Source: Pedobacter frigidisoli (lineage in GTDB: Bacteria > Bacteroidota > Bacteroidia > Sphingobacteriales > Sphingobacteriaceae). From it: 64,000 nucleotides of DNA. The notes under the pieces are model-generated. The model had not been told where the DNA came from and searched no databases. It saw only the letters and a program-made list of their open reading frames with translations. The stretch covers positions 310,001-374,000 of the forward strand of contig NZ_SJSN01000001.1 of NCBI RefSeq assembly GCF_004331675.1, given 5' to 3'. Positions 1 through 8,551 of this stretch are shown here, piece by piece. The position numbers and the translations under genes were made by a program. Numbering within the stretch: position 1 is the stretch's first letter; each line of letters starts with the position of its first letter.

Positions 1-257
1 GAAATTGAAATATTGTTTCGAGCTGAGGTTGATGTAAGCTAAAGCCATAATATTCGGTTCTAATTGCTGGTTCAAATATGAAATAATAAAATTCATTAAC
101 TAGTTAAGTGTCTGTAAACACTGATGATCAATCGGTAAATGCGAAACTAAAACGTGTTTATGAATTTAGTATGAACATGTTTCTTTAACAAAACGAGTCA
201 ATTGCGTAAATCGCTTCATGTTAGGGAAATAAAAATGATTTGGAACATCAATTCAAT

Positions 258-346
258 CGTCGTTTCGACTGAAATGGAGAAATCTTTGAACCTTTTAAAA
301 GGCATTTCCGACTTTAAAAGATTTCTCGGCTTTGCTCGAAATGACG
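258..346. repeat. Palindromic intergenic repeat (CGTCGTTTCGACTGAAA type)
   Basis: The left end reads CGTCGTTTCGACTGAAA with AGAAATCTTT following, and the right end reads AAAGATTTCTC...TTCGAAATGACG or near it. The two ends are complementary, so the element can fold into one long hairpin. It belongs to the broad class of CGTCATTTCGA palindromes seen in Bacteroidota genomes. No coding function is expected. Confidence 0.7.
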
Positions 347-415
347 AATGGACAATCAGTCTCATTGCGGTCAGGCTTTAATTTAACCGCTTTTCAGCCT
401 ACAGAAATAAAAGGA

Positions 416-570
416 TTTGAAAAGCAGGTTTCTGTGCATTTCGGCCCCGAAAGTCCTGCCAACCGCTTTACTTAGCCGAAAGAAACCTGTGCAACAAGCA
501 AGCATTCCTATAACAAAATAGAAACAAATGCTTAATTCGGCTTTCGTGTTCGCTTTTGTCAGGTTTAGGA
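416..570 (+). repeat. Possible divergent member of the structured intergenic element family
   Basis: The left end TTTGAAAAGCAGG, the middle AGTCCTGCC and the right end GTCAGGTTTAGG resemble the ends and core of the element best seen at 10013-10120. Inside, AAGCATT and AATGCTT can pair, and AGGTTTC/GAAACCT plus TTTCGGC/GCCGAAA form a second stem. It is longer and less regular than the clear copies, so membership is tentative. Confidence 0.35.
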
Positions 571-626
571 AACTTTAAATTGTGCTCAGAACTAACAAAC
601 GAGTTGCTGAACTTTTATAAAGCGGT

Positions 627-711
627 CGTCATTGCGAGTCACGAAGCAATTAATGCGATGGGTTATTGAATTGCTATCTTTTTAGGATTGCTTCGTACCT
701 CGCAATGACGG
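627..711. repeat. CGTCATTGCGAG palindromic repeat, copy 1
   Basis: The left arm CGTCATTGCGAGTCACGAAG and the right arm CTTCGTACCTCGCAATGACG are near-perfect inverted repeats. The same arms occur at 29229-29309 and 33808-33895. This copy lies just beyond the htrA terminator. It is a REP-like element with no coding content. Confidence 0.85.
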
Positions 712-718
712 AAAATAA

Positions 719-750
719 AAAAGGGTTCCGATTTGCATCGGGACCCTTTT
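719..750 (-). terminator. Intrinsic terminator of the htrA gene
   Basis: A 14-base-pair stem with one G-T wobble encloses the loop TTGC and, on the minus strand, is followed by a T-rich run. It lies 22 bases past the htrA stop codon. Its core CCGATTTGCATCGG is also found in the terminator of the OmpA-like gene at 50933-50958. Confidence 0.85.
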
Positions 751-771
751 CCAAACTATTTTTCAAATTAA

Positions 772-2316
772 TTACTGTGCAGGGAAACTGAAATTAAATG
801 TTCCTTGTTCGCTCACTCCAGACATATAAACCATATTATTTCTGGTTTGAGGCAACGCTTTTTGAACATCACCAACAGAATTTACAGGCTGACCATTCAC
901 TTTAGTAATAATTAAACCTTTCTCAACACCAATGTTATCGAAAGCTTTTCCTGTGGTTACAGAACTTACCACAACACCGCTATTAATACCAAATTTAGAT
1001 TTTTGAGCTTGCGTTGCAGGTACAAATGTTGCTCCTAATTTAGAAACTTCAACACTTTTGGTTGCTGCGGTATTTGATGAAATCCCAACGCTAGATTCAC
1101 CCTTTAAGGTTACTGTGAAATCTTTTAATTCACCAGCTCTCAACACACTCAATTTCACTTTATCGCCAGGATTTAAACGACCAATTCTTTCTTGTAAATC
1201 TGGCGAATCGTTAATTACAACACCATCAACTTTCTTAATTACGTCTCCGGCTTTTATACCTGCAGCAGCACCGCCGCCGCCGGCTACAACATCATTAACG
1301 TATAAACCGCTAACCTCATTCGATTTTATTTCAGCAGGATTATCTGCACTTAAGGGAACGAAACTAACGCCGATATAACCACGTTTTACCGAACCGTATT
1401 TCATAAAATCATCTACAACTTTACGAGCTAAATTTACAGGAATTGCAAATCCATAACCCTGATTGTAACCACTTTGCGAAGCAATTGCAGAGTTAATACC
1501 AACCAATTCTCCGTTAGCATTTACCAAAGCACCACCACTATTACCTGGGTTAATCGCAGCATCAGTTTGAATAAACGATTCTATACTTGTATTTGCAGGT
1601 CGATCTGGTCTCTTACCTGTACGTTGGTACTCACGGTATTCCTCTTCAGTAATTTCTGCACCTTCTTGCTCACGACCAATAATACCAATACTTCTGTTTT
1701 TCGCACTCACAATCCCAGCGGTTACAGTTGTATTTAAATCTAACGGGAAACCTACTGCTAAAACCCATTCACCAACTTGAACATTATCAGAGTTACCGAA
1801 TTTTACAACTGGTAAATTTGTGGCATTTACTTTAATTAAAGCCAAATCCGTATTCGGGTCACGACCGATAACTTTCGCTTCAACTTTACGTCTATCAGTT
1901 AAAATAACTTCTACTTTCTCTGCATTTTCTACCACATGGTTGTTTGTAACGATATAACCATCCTGGCTAATAATTACACCTGAACCCGAAGCTGCTCTTG
2001 GTTGACGTTGCATTTGGCGTCCGCCACCACCGAAGAAATCTTCCATCATATCCATCGGAGATGACCTTTCGCTTTTTCCTGCTGCAGCATAAGTTGTTTT
2101 AATGTGGACCACACCTGGTGCAACCGCAGCTGCAGCCTGCGTAAAATCGGCAGTGCCTGCAGATGATACTTTTAACGGGTTATTGGCGAAATATAAATTC
2201 TGTTTTTCAGAAATTGTACTGCCTATTTGGTTACCCTCAAATAGTTTGTAACCTCCAATTGCTGCTGCTCCACCTATAAAAGCAGCTAACAAGGTAATTC
2301 CTAATATTTTTTTCAT
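772..2316 (-). CDS. htrA: Periplasmic serine endoprotease, HtrA/DegQ (Do) family
   Basis: This is an envelope quality-control protease that degrades or refolds misfolded periplasmic proteins. Residues 1-24 form a signal anchor. The trypsin-like domain shows the triad His127 (TNNHVV), Asp157 (DPNTDLALIKV) and Ser260 (NPGNSGGAL). Two PDZ domains follow at about 312-405 and 425-510. At 514 residues it has the length of a two-PDZ Do protease. A charged segment of about 30 residues (roughly 213-242, rich in Glu and Arg) sits between NRSIG and the catalytic serine region, where regulatory loops lie in this family. The gene is alone, read away from dapF, with its own terminator. Its leader contains an 83-bp duplication (2314-2480). 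The start at 2316 is well supported by the signal sequence. Confidence 0.95.
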   Translation of the reverse strand: MKKILGITLLAAFIGGAAAIGGYKLFEGNQIGSTISEKQNLYFANNPLKVSSAGTADFTQAAAAVAPGVVHIKTTYAAAGKSERSSPMDMMEDFFGGGGRQMQRQPRAASGSGVIISQDGYIVTNNHVVENAEKVEVILTDRRKVEAKVIGRDPNTDLALIKVNATNLPVVKFGNSDNVQVGEWVLAVGFPLDLNTTVTAGIVSAKNRSIGIIGREQEGAEITEEEYREYQRTGKRPDRPANTSIESFIQTDAAINPGNSGGALVNANGELVGINSAIASQSGYNQGYGFAIPVNLARKVVDDFMKYGSVKRGYIGVSFVPLSADNPAEIKSNEVSGLYVNDVVAGGGGAAAGIKAGDVIKKVDGVVINDSPDLQERIGRLNPGDKVKLSVLRAGELKDFTVTLKGESSVGISSNTAATKSVEVSKLGATFVPATQAQKSKFGINSGVVVSSVTTGKAFDNIGVEKGLIITKVNGQPVNSVGDVQKALPQTRNNMVYMSGVSEQGTFNFSFPAQ

Positions 2317-2480
2317 GTGTTTGTATATTGTTTTTTAATTGCCATGAAGCTATCAAAAGCTTTGTTTTAATTATTTGGGTCAGCTTTTGATGGTTTCATG
2401 TGTTTGTATATTGTTTTTTAATGGTCATGAAGCTATTAAAAGCGATGTTTATTGATTCTGTCAGCTTTTTATGGTTTCAT
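2314..2480 (-). repeat. Tandem duplication of the htrA leader (two units of about 83 bp)
   Basis: The sequence TTCATGTGTTTGTATATTG starts both at 2314, where it contains the htrA start codon, and again near 2396; a third partial copy of the start (TTCATGTGATTATTG) follows at about 2478. Each unit contains an imperfect stem: arms ATCAAAAGCT and AGCTTTTGAT in the first, a slightly changed version in the second, both flanked by CATGAA and TTCATG. The duplication therefore repeats a hairpin and a translation-start-like segment upstream of htrA. Confidence 0.8.
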
Positions 2481-2793
2481 GTGATTATTGATTATTTTTT
2501 AAAATCCCCTGACTATTACAAGCATTATTGCTAGCTATTTGTTTGTTTGTAATATTCGTTCGTTAATTTGTAAAGGTCGCTAGAGCAATTTTGCACTTTG
2601 ATTTAAGCAGATTGCTCAGGCAGTTTTTATCTGCTCAAATTTTCTTTCGTAAGTTTATTCAAATTTAATACCATATAAACGATATTTGTATCTCCAAAGC
2701 ACTTCAACCTGTGTTAAAAAATGTTAAATTAAAAAACATTAATTACGAAGTCGCATTTGCAACTCAAATATTGCATTAAATAATGAAGATTAA
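2481..2793. other. Divergent htrA/dapF promoter region
   Basis: This gap separates the minus-strand htrA leader repeats from dapF. It is AT-rich and contains no open frame of interest. A minus-strand TAAATTTG match to the Bacteroidota -7 consensus lies at 2660-2667, but I see no -33 box at the normal distance, so the htrA promoter is not firmly placed. Confidence 0.35.
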
Positions 2794-3576
2794 ATGAAAA
2801 TCAATTTTTTTAAATACCAAGGCGCAGGCAACGATTTTATTTTGATAGACCATACCATGAGTCCATTAAAAAACTTTGATAATAACCTCATAGAGCAACT
2901 TTGCCACCGCAGATTTGGCATTGGAGCTGATGGTTTGATGTTCGTTACCAAGCATGAGGATTACGATTTTGAGATGCACTATTTTAATGCAGATGGCAAA
3001 TTAGGCAGCATGTGTGGAAACGGTGGAAGATGCATCGTTGCTTTTGCCAAACACTTGGGAATCATCGATAAGGAAACTAACTTTTTGGCAGTTGATGGAC
3101 CGCATTATGCCAGAATTTCAGAAAATGGCGATTGGGTAGATTTGCAAATGATTGATGTTGATACCATAACCAATGATGGCGATGCGTTTGTTTTAAACAC
3201 CGGTTCGCCTCACTATGTGGCTTTTCAAAGCGATTTAAAAGATTTCGATGTTTTCACTAACGGAAAAAACATCCGTTACAATTCTACTTACACCGAAAAA
3301 GGCATCAACGTAAATTTTGTAGAAGATAATGGCGACCATTTATTTGTCCGCACCTACGAACGTGGCGTTGAGGATGAAACTTATGCTTGCGGAACAGGCG
3401 TTACGGCGGTTGCAATGGCGATGGCGAAATACAAAAATCAAATCGGCCATATTAATACAGATATTAAAGTTTTAGGTGGCGATATTAAAATAGAATTCGA
3501 TTACAATGGTCATAAATTTACCAACGTATTTTTATGCGGTCCGGCAAAATTGGTTTTTGAGGGCGATGTAGCGTAA
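2794..3576 (+). CDS. dapF: Diaminopimelate epimerase
   Basis: DapF interconverts LL- and meso-diaminopimelate in the cytoplasm, the step before lysine and before meso-DAP incorporation into peptidoglycan. Both catalytic cysteines of the two-base, cofactor-independent mechanism are present: Cys74 in GSMCGNGGRC and Cys199 in TYACGTG. The N-terminus KINFFKYQGAGNDF is the family signature and fixes the start. The length of 260 residues is typical. The gene stands alone with other lysine genes not in view; a structured repeat follows 47 bases after its stop. Confidence 0.97.
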   Translation: MKINFFKYQGAGNDFILIDHTMSPLKNFDNNLIEQLCHRRFGIGADGLMFVTKHEDYDFEMHYFNADGKLGSMCGNGGRCIVAFAKHLGIIDKETNFLAVDGPHYARISENGDWVDLQMIDVDTITNDGDAFVLNTGSPHYVAFQSDLKDFDVFTNGKNIRYNSTYTEKGINVNFVEDNGDHLFVRTYERGVEDETYACGTGVTAVAMAMAKYKNQIGHINTDIKVLGGDIKIEFDYNGHKFTNVFLCGPAKLVFEGDVA

Positions 3577-3622
3577 TCATCCGTAAGGTTTAATTATTTT
3601 AACAAAAGGACATTATATATTT

Positions 3623-3729
3623 TTTGGAAATCAACGCTCAGCTTTTTATCGGAAATCACAGTCTCACCATTCGCTGTAGTCCCGATAAAAAATCGGGAGC
3701 TGCCGCTGCTGTCGAGTTTAGGTACAAAG
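3623..3729 (+). repeat. Structured intergenic element, copy 3623
   Basis: It begins TTTGGAAATCAACGC, has the central hairpin CCCGATAAAAAATCGGG at 3681-3697 and ends GAGTTTAGGTACAAA. These parts line up with the element at 10013-10120, though the left half is more diverged. It lies just after dapF. Confidence 0.6.
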
Positions 3730-3993
3730 GTCTGTTTCCCTCATGATTTCTCATAATGGGTTTATATAAATCATTCATTTTATCAAAAGTGTAATTTCTA
3801 CACTAACTCCCCTATAAATTGGCTGATTTTGCGAACATATTAGGCTGTTAACACTACAATTAATTTATTATTTAACAGCATTTAACATCTGTCGCAATTA
3901 ATTTACACACCAAAATTATCATCACTAATCTTGCTTAAAACACTTTAAAACAATCATTTAAAGGCCTTAATGACCATTCATCAACATAAAGTA

Positions 3994-4009
3994 AATCAAT
4001 CGATTGATT
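3994..4009. promoter_or_regulatory. Candidate operator: perfect 16-bp palindrome
   Basis: AATCAATCGATTGATT is its own reverse complement. It lies about 40 bases upstream of the predicted -7 box of the RND efflux operon, a position suited to a dimeric regulator. No TetR, MarR or AraC gene is adjacent, so the protein that would bind it is unknown. Chance palindromes of this length in AT-rich DNA are uncommon but possible. Confidence 0.4.
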
Positions 4010-4049
4010 AAATGACAGAAATTGGACAGCTTTAATTTTTTTTAGGCGC

Positions 4050-4057
4050 TATTTTTG
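4050..4057 (+). promoter_or_regulatory. Putative -7 promoter box of the efflux operon
   Basis: TATTTTTG matches the Bacteroidota -7 consensus TAnnTTTG exactly. The nearest upstream TTG (4022-4024) is 25 bases away, slightly farther than the usual 19-21. Transcription would start near 4064, leaving a leader of about 80 bases. Confidence 0.4.
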
Positions 4058-4142
4058 GGCAGAAATCGCAGAATCCAAATCCAATAATTGGAATATGCTT
4101 TCAACCCCGGAAATTAAATTTAAACACACACAAGAATAGTCC

Positions 4143-5312
4143 ATGAGAAAAGTAACAACTCTCTTTTTCAGTATCAGCATTGCTATGATTTTAGCATCAT
4201 GTGGAGGTAACGACGATGCTAAAAAAGCGGCAGCCGCAGCAGCAGCTGGCCCACAAGCCTACCCGGTTTTCACCGTTAATGCGCAAACAACAGAATTAAA
4301 TTCAGATTACCCTGCAACTATCGAGGGTATACAAAACATCGATATCCGCCCAAAGGTAGATGGCTTCATCCAAAGAATCTTGGTAGATGAGGGTGCCGTT
4401 GTTAAAAAAGGTCAATTGCTTTTCACCATCATGGCTCCTCAATACGAGCAAGAAGTTAGAACTGCAAGAGCAGCCATCAGCAGCGCTGAGGCAGACGTTA
4501 ACGCAGCACAATTGCAGGTAAACAAAACTAAACCTTTGGTAGAGAAAGACATCATCAGCAAATATGATTTAGATGCTGCGCAATTGACTTTGCAAAGCAG
4601 AAAAGCAGCTTTAGCACAAGCGAGAGCATCTTTAGCAAATGCACAAGTGAACTTAAGCTATACTTCAATCACCAGTCCGGTTGATGGTGTGGTTGGAAGC
4701 ATCCCTTTTAGAACAGGGAGTTTGGTAAGCAGTTCAAGTACCGAACCTTTAACTACTGTTTCAAATACTTCTAAGGTTTATGCTTACTTCTCACTTAACG
4801 AGAAACAGCTTTTAGATTTTTCTAAAACTTACAAGGGAAATACATTGGCGCAGCAAATGAAGAATATTCCAGCGGTTAGTTTAGTATTGGCTGATGGAAA
4901 TGTATATGCTCAAAATGGAAGAATAGAATCGATTAATGGTCAAATTAATACGGCTACAGGTTCAGCAAGTTTAAGGGCAACATTCCCAAATCCAATTTCT
5001 TTATTAAAATCTGGCGGAAGTGCATCGGTTAGAATTCCTCAGAAAGTTGAGAATGCAATCTTAGTTCCCCAAAAATCTACCATCGATTTACAGGGTAAGA
5101 AATTTGTTTACGTTTTAGGCGATTCAGCAAAGATTATCAGCACAGAAATTCAGATTATGGATTTGGCAAAGGATAAATTCTACGTGGTAACCAAGGGCTT
5201 GAAAGCAGGTGATAAGGTAGTTTTAGAGGGTTTTCAATCTTTAAAAGATGGTGTTAAAATTAAACCCGAAGAAAAAAGTGCCGATTCAGTTTATGCTGAT
5301 ATAAAAAAATAA
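4143..5312 (+). CDS. RND efflux periplasmic adaptor lipoprotein (AcrA/MexA family)
   Basis: This is the membrane-fusion subunit that joins the inner-membrane pump to the outer-membrane channel. A lipoprotein signal ends ILASC, with Cys20 as the lipidated residue. A lipoyl-like half domain (IDIRPKVDGFIQ... GAVVKKGQLLF) is followed by a long alpha-helical hairpin at about 100-165, the second lipoyl half (YTSITSPVDGVVG) and beta-barrel and membrane-proximal domains. The length of 389 is normal. It is the first gene of a three-gene operon, 48 bases before the pump gene. Substrates cannot be told from sequence. Confidence 0.93.
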   Translation: MRKVTTLFFSISIAMILASCGGNDDAKKAAAAAAAGPQAYPVFTVNAQTTELNSDYPATIEGIQNIDIRPKVDGFIQRILVDEGAVVKKGQLLFTIMAPQYEQEVRTARAAISSAEADVNAAQLQVNKTKPLVEKDIISKYDLDAAQLTLQSRKAALAQARASLANAQVNLSYTSITSPVDGVVGSIPFRTGSLVSSSSTEPLTTVSNTSKVYAYFSLNEKQLLDFSKTYKGNTLAQQMKNIPAVSLVLADGNVYAQNGRIESINGQINTATGSASLRATFPNPISLLKSGGSASVRIPQKVENAILVPQKSTIDLQGKKFVYVLGDSAKIISTEIQIMDLAKDKFYVVTKGLKAGDKVVLEGFQSLKDGVKIKPEEKSADSVYADIKK

Positions 5313-5360
5313 ACAATATAATCAGTGCAATCACACTAATCAGTGTAATCAATATTAAAT

Positions 5361-8300
5361 ATGTTTAAGAAATTTATAGAGAGGCCGGTATTATCAACGG
5401 TTATATCCATCATCATCGTAATCCTCGGTGTTTTAGGTTTGGTTACGTTGCCGGTTTCACAATATCCAGAAATTGCGCCCCCCACGGTGCAGGTTTCTAC
5501 TTCATACCAGGGTGCAAATGCCGATGTGGTAATGAGTAGCGTTGTTGTTCCGCTCGAAGAACAAATAAATGGTGTGGAAGACATGACTTACATGACTTCT
5601 ACCGCCAGCAATGATGGTACTGCAACCATTACGGTAAACTTTAAATTGGGTACAAATGCCGATTTAGCTGCCGTGAATGTTCAGAATCGAGTTGCCAGAG
5701 CCACTAGTTTATTACCTGCAGAGGTTACAAAATCAGGTGTAATTACGGCAAAAAGACAAGCGAGTAATGTGTTAATCTTTGGTTTATTCAGTGATGACCC
5801 ATCTTACGACCAGAAGTTTTTGCAGAATTATGCGAACATTAACATTATCCCACAAATTAAACGTATTAACGGTGTGGGTGATGCAAGTGCATTCGGAACT
5901 TTAGATTATACCATGCGTTTATGGCTAAAACCAGATGTTATGGCCACGTATGGTTTGGTACCGAGTGATGTTAATAGTGCTTTGGCAGACCAAAACGTTG
6001 AAGCCGCTCCTGGTCAGTTTGGAGAGTCAGGTAACCAAGCGTTTCAATATACGTTGAAATATACAGGCCGATTAAAAGATGAAGCCCAATTCGGAAACAT
6101 CATTATCAAATCTGATGCTAACGGACAGATTCTGCGTTTAAAAGATATTGCAAGAATAGAGCTTGGTGCTCAAAGTTACGCCAGTCAGGTAAGATTTAAT
6201 GGCAAGCCTGCTTTAGGTATTGCGATTAACCAAACGGCGGGTTCAAATGCAAAAGAAGTAATCGAAAACTCGATTAAAACTTTAGATGAAGCACAGAAAT
6301 CTTTCCCGAAAGGCGTGCATTATTCAACCTTGGTTAACGTAAACGATTTCTTGGATGCATCAATCGAAAAGGTAATTCACACTTTAATTGAGGCATTTAT
6401 TTTAGTATTCTTAGTGGTGTTTATCTTCTTACAAGATTTCCGTTCTACATTAATTCCGGCGATAAGTGTTCCAGTTGCAATTATCGGTACATTCTTCTTC
6501 TTAAGTTTGTTTGGTTTTACCATCAACTTATTAACCTTATTTGCACTAGTACTCGCCATTGGTATTGTGGTAGATGATGCGATTGTGGTGGTGGAGGCCG
6601 TCCACGCGAAGTTGGATGAGGGTTATACTGATGCCAAGAAAGCAACAATTGATGCAATGGACGACATTAGCGGTGCGATTATTTCCATCACTTTGGTAAT
6701 GGCCGCTGTATTTATTCCGGTGAGTTTTATTCAAGGTTCATCAGGTGTATTTTACAAGCAATTCGGTTTAACACTCGCCATCTCTATTATTTTATCAGCC
6801 ATTAATGCGTTGACTTTAAGTCCGGCGTTGTGTGCTTTATTCTTGAAACCGCATGGTGAAGAACATGAAAAGAAGAAGAATTTCTTAAATCGTTTCTACG
6901 ATGCTTTCAATACTTCTTTTGATGCCGTAACACGGAAATATAAAAAATCTGTAGGTTTCTTATCCCATGCAAAATGGCTTGTTGGTTTGGGCATTGCATT
7001 CTTCACCATTGTTTTGGTTTGGACTATGAACACTACTCCAAAAGGTTTCGTACCAAATGAGGATTTAGGAACCATCATGTCTGATATTTCCTTACCTGCA
7101 GGAACTTCACAAGAAGAAACCAAAATTGTTATTGCAAAAATCGACAGTGTTGCACATGCCATTCCTGAAATTAAAAATACTTTAACAGTTGTTGGCCGAA
7201 GTATGATTAGCGGCTCGGGTAGTTCTTATGGTATGGTAATTTCACGATTATCTCCATGGGATGAACGTAAACGTGATGTTAAAGCTATTATAGGTGAACT
7301 TTTCGCAAAAACTTCTGGCATTAAAGGTGCCAAAATTATCTTTTTCGCTCCGCCAACCATTCAGGGTTTTGGTACCAGTGGTGGTTTCGAATTCCAGTTA
7401 CAGGATAAAACCGGTGGCGATATTAAAAAATTCAATGATGTTGGAAATGGATTTTTGGCCGCATTAAGTAAACGTCCTGAAATTCAGTATGCATCAACAT
7501 CGTTTAACCCTAACTTTCCTCAATATCAAATTGATGTAAATGTGGCGAAAGTTAAACAAGCCGGTTTAACCGTTGCTGATGTTTTAGGTGTTATGCAAGG
7601 TTATTACGGTGGTGTTTATGCATCAAACTTTAATAAATTCGGCAAGCAGTTTAGGGTAATGTATCAGGCAGATGCACAGTATCGTGCTAATGAACAAACC
7701 TTAACCCGAATTTTCGTTAGAAATAGTGCAGGCCAAATGGCTCCCGTTTCTGAGTTTATTACTTTAACCAAGGTTTACGGTCCGCAGGCAATTTCTCGTT
7801 TCAATTTATTTACGTCGATTGCCGTAACAGGAAATCCGAATGCAGGATACAGTTCTGGTGATGCCTTGAAAGCAGTACAGGAAGTTGCAGCACAAAGTTT
7901 GCCTGCTGGTTATGGCTATGAATTCTCAGGTTTATCTCGCGAGGAAATTAGCGGTGGCAGCCAAACCGTATTCATCTTTTTACTGTGTATAATTTTCGTT
8001 TACTTCCTATTGGCAGCACAATATGAAAGTTATATCCTGCCATTGGCCGTTCTAATTTCTTTACCCATCGGTTTAGCTGGAGTATTTGTTTTCGATAAAA
8101 TTTTCGGAGTAGATAATAACATTTATACACAGATTACTCTCATTATGCTCGTTGGTTTATTAGCCAAAAATGCCATTTTGATTGTAGAATATGCGGTTGA
8201 TAGACGAAGAAAAGGCATGAGCATTGTAAACGCTGCCATAGATGGGGCAACAGCCCGTTTACGACCAATTTTAATGACCTCTTTCGCCTTTATTTTAGGA

Positions 8301-8540
8301 TTATTACCGTTGATGTTATCATCTGGTGTTGGGGCTTCGGGAAATAAATCGATTGGTACAGGTGCCGTTGGAGGGATGTTAATCGGTACATTATTCGGTG
8401 TATTCGTTATCCCAGCCCTGTTTATTGTTTTCCAATCACTGCAGGAAAGAATAAGCAACAAATCGCCTTTTGATGAGGACATTGAAAAAGAACAAACACC
8501 TGAAGAATACGAATTAGCCACAGCTAACAGTAAACACTAA
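5361..8540 (+). CDS. RND multidrug efflux pump, inner-membrane subunit (AcrB/HAE1 family)
   Basis: This proton-driven antiporter captures substrates from the periplasm and outer leaflet. The 1059 residues have the AcrB layout: N-terminal helix, large porter domain, central transmembrane bundle, second porter domain and C-terminal bundle. Proton-relay residues are visible: Asp405-Asp406 in GIVVDDAIVVVEA (transmembrane helix 4) and Lys936 in LLAKNAILIVEYA (helix 10). The N-terminus MFKKFIERPVLSTVISI is typical of the hydrophobe/amphiphile branch rather than the heavy-metal branch. It lies between the adaptor and outer-membrane channel genes, 11 bases from the latter. Confidence 0.96.
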   Translation: MFKKFIERPVLSTVISIIIVILGVLGLVTLPVSQYPEIAPPTVQVSTSYQGANADVVMSSVVVPLEEQINGVEDMTYMTSTASNDGTATITVNFKLGTNADLAAVNVQNRVARATSLLPAEVTKSGVITAKRQASNVLIFGLFSDDPSYDQKFLQNYANINIIPQIKRINGVGDASAFGTLDYTMRLWLKPDVMATYGLVPSDVNSALADQNVEAAPGQFGESGNQAFQYTLKYTGRLKDEAQFGNIIIKSDANGQILRLKDIARIELGAQSYASQVRFNGKPALGIAINQTAGSNAKEVIENSIKTLDEAQKSFPKGVHYSTLVNVNDFLDASIEKVIHTLIEAFILVFLVVFIFLQDFRSTLIPAISVPVAIIGTFFFLSLFGFTINLLTLFALVLAIGIVVDDAIVVVEAVHAKLDEGYTDAKKATIDAMDDISGAIISITLVMAAVFIPVSFIQGSSGVFYKQFGLTLAISIILSAINALTLSPALCALFLKPHGEEHEKKKNFLNRFYDAFNTSFDAVTRKYKKSVGFLSHAKWLVGLGIAFFTIVLVWTMNTTPKGFVPNEDLGTIMSDISLPAGTSQEETKIVIAKIDSVAHAIPEIKNTLTVVGRSMISGSGSSYGMVISRLSPWDERKRDVKAIIGELFAKTSGIKGAKIIFFAPPTIQGFGTSGGFEFQLQDKTGGDIKKFNDVGNGFLAALSKRPEIQYASTSFNPNFPQYQIDVNVAKVKQAGLTVADVLGVMQGYYGGVYASNFNKFGKQFRVMYQADAQYRANEQTLTRIFVRNSAGQMAPVSEFITLTKVYGPQAISRFNLFTSIAVTGNPNAGYSSGDALKAVQEVAAQSLPAGYGYEFSGLSREEISGGSQTVFIFLLCIIFVYFLLAAQYESYILPLAVLISLPIGLAGVFVFDKIFGVDNNIYTQITLIMLVGLLAKNAILIVEYAVDRRRKGMSIVNAAIDGATARLRPILMTSFAFILGLLPLMLSSGVGASGNKSIGTGAVGGMLIGTLFGVFVIPALFIVFQSLQERISNKSPFDEDIEKEQTPEEYELATANSKH

Positions 8541-8551
8541 TTTAACAGAAA

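Larger units (their letters stand above)
1..718. other. Intergenic stretch with three palindromic repeats, no gene seen
   Basis: No convincing coding region or RNA gene is visible. The stretch holds a CGTC...GACG palindrome at 258-346, a possible member of the structured element family at 416-570, a CGTCATTGCGAG palindrome at 627-711, and the htrA terminator starting at 719. The first 250 bases are AT-rich without a recognisable feature. Such repeat-filled gaps are typical between transcription units in this window. Confidence 0.6.
3577..4142. other. Long intergenic region upstream of the efflux operon
   Basis: The first part carries a structured element at 3623-3729. Downstream are an inverted repeat GCTGTTAA (3844-3851) / TTAACAGC (3872-3879), a perfect 16-bp palindrome at 3994-4009 and a -7-like box at 4050-4057. 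No coding sequence is seen. The later half is the likely control region of the RND operon. Confidence 0.6.

Noticed and set aside
416..570. Possible tRNA or integron attC site
   Set aside because: Nested inverted repeats are present, but there is no cloverleaf, no CCA end and no integrase gene; better read as a divergent structured element.
2660..2667. TAAATTTG as the htrA promoter
   Set aside because: No -33 box at the normal distance and it is over 340 bases from the start codon; not firm enough to call.
3844..3879. Inverted repeat GCTGTTAA/TTAACAGC as operator
   Set aside because: Only eight bases per arm with a 20-base AT-rich spacer, about 170 bases upstream of the -7 box; chance is likely.
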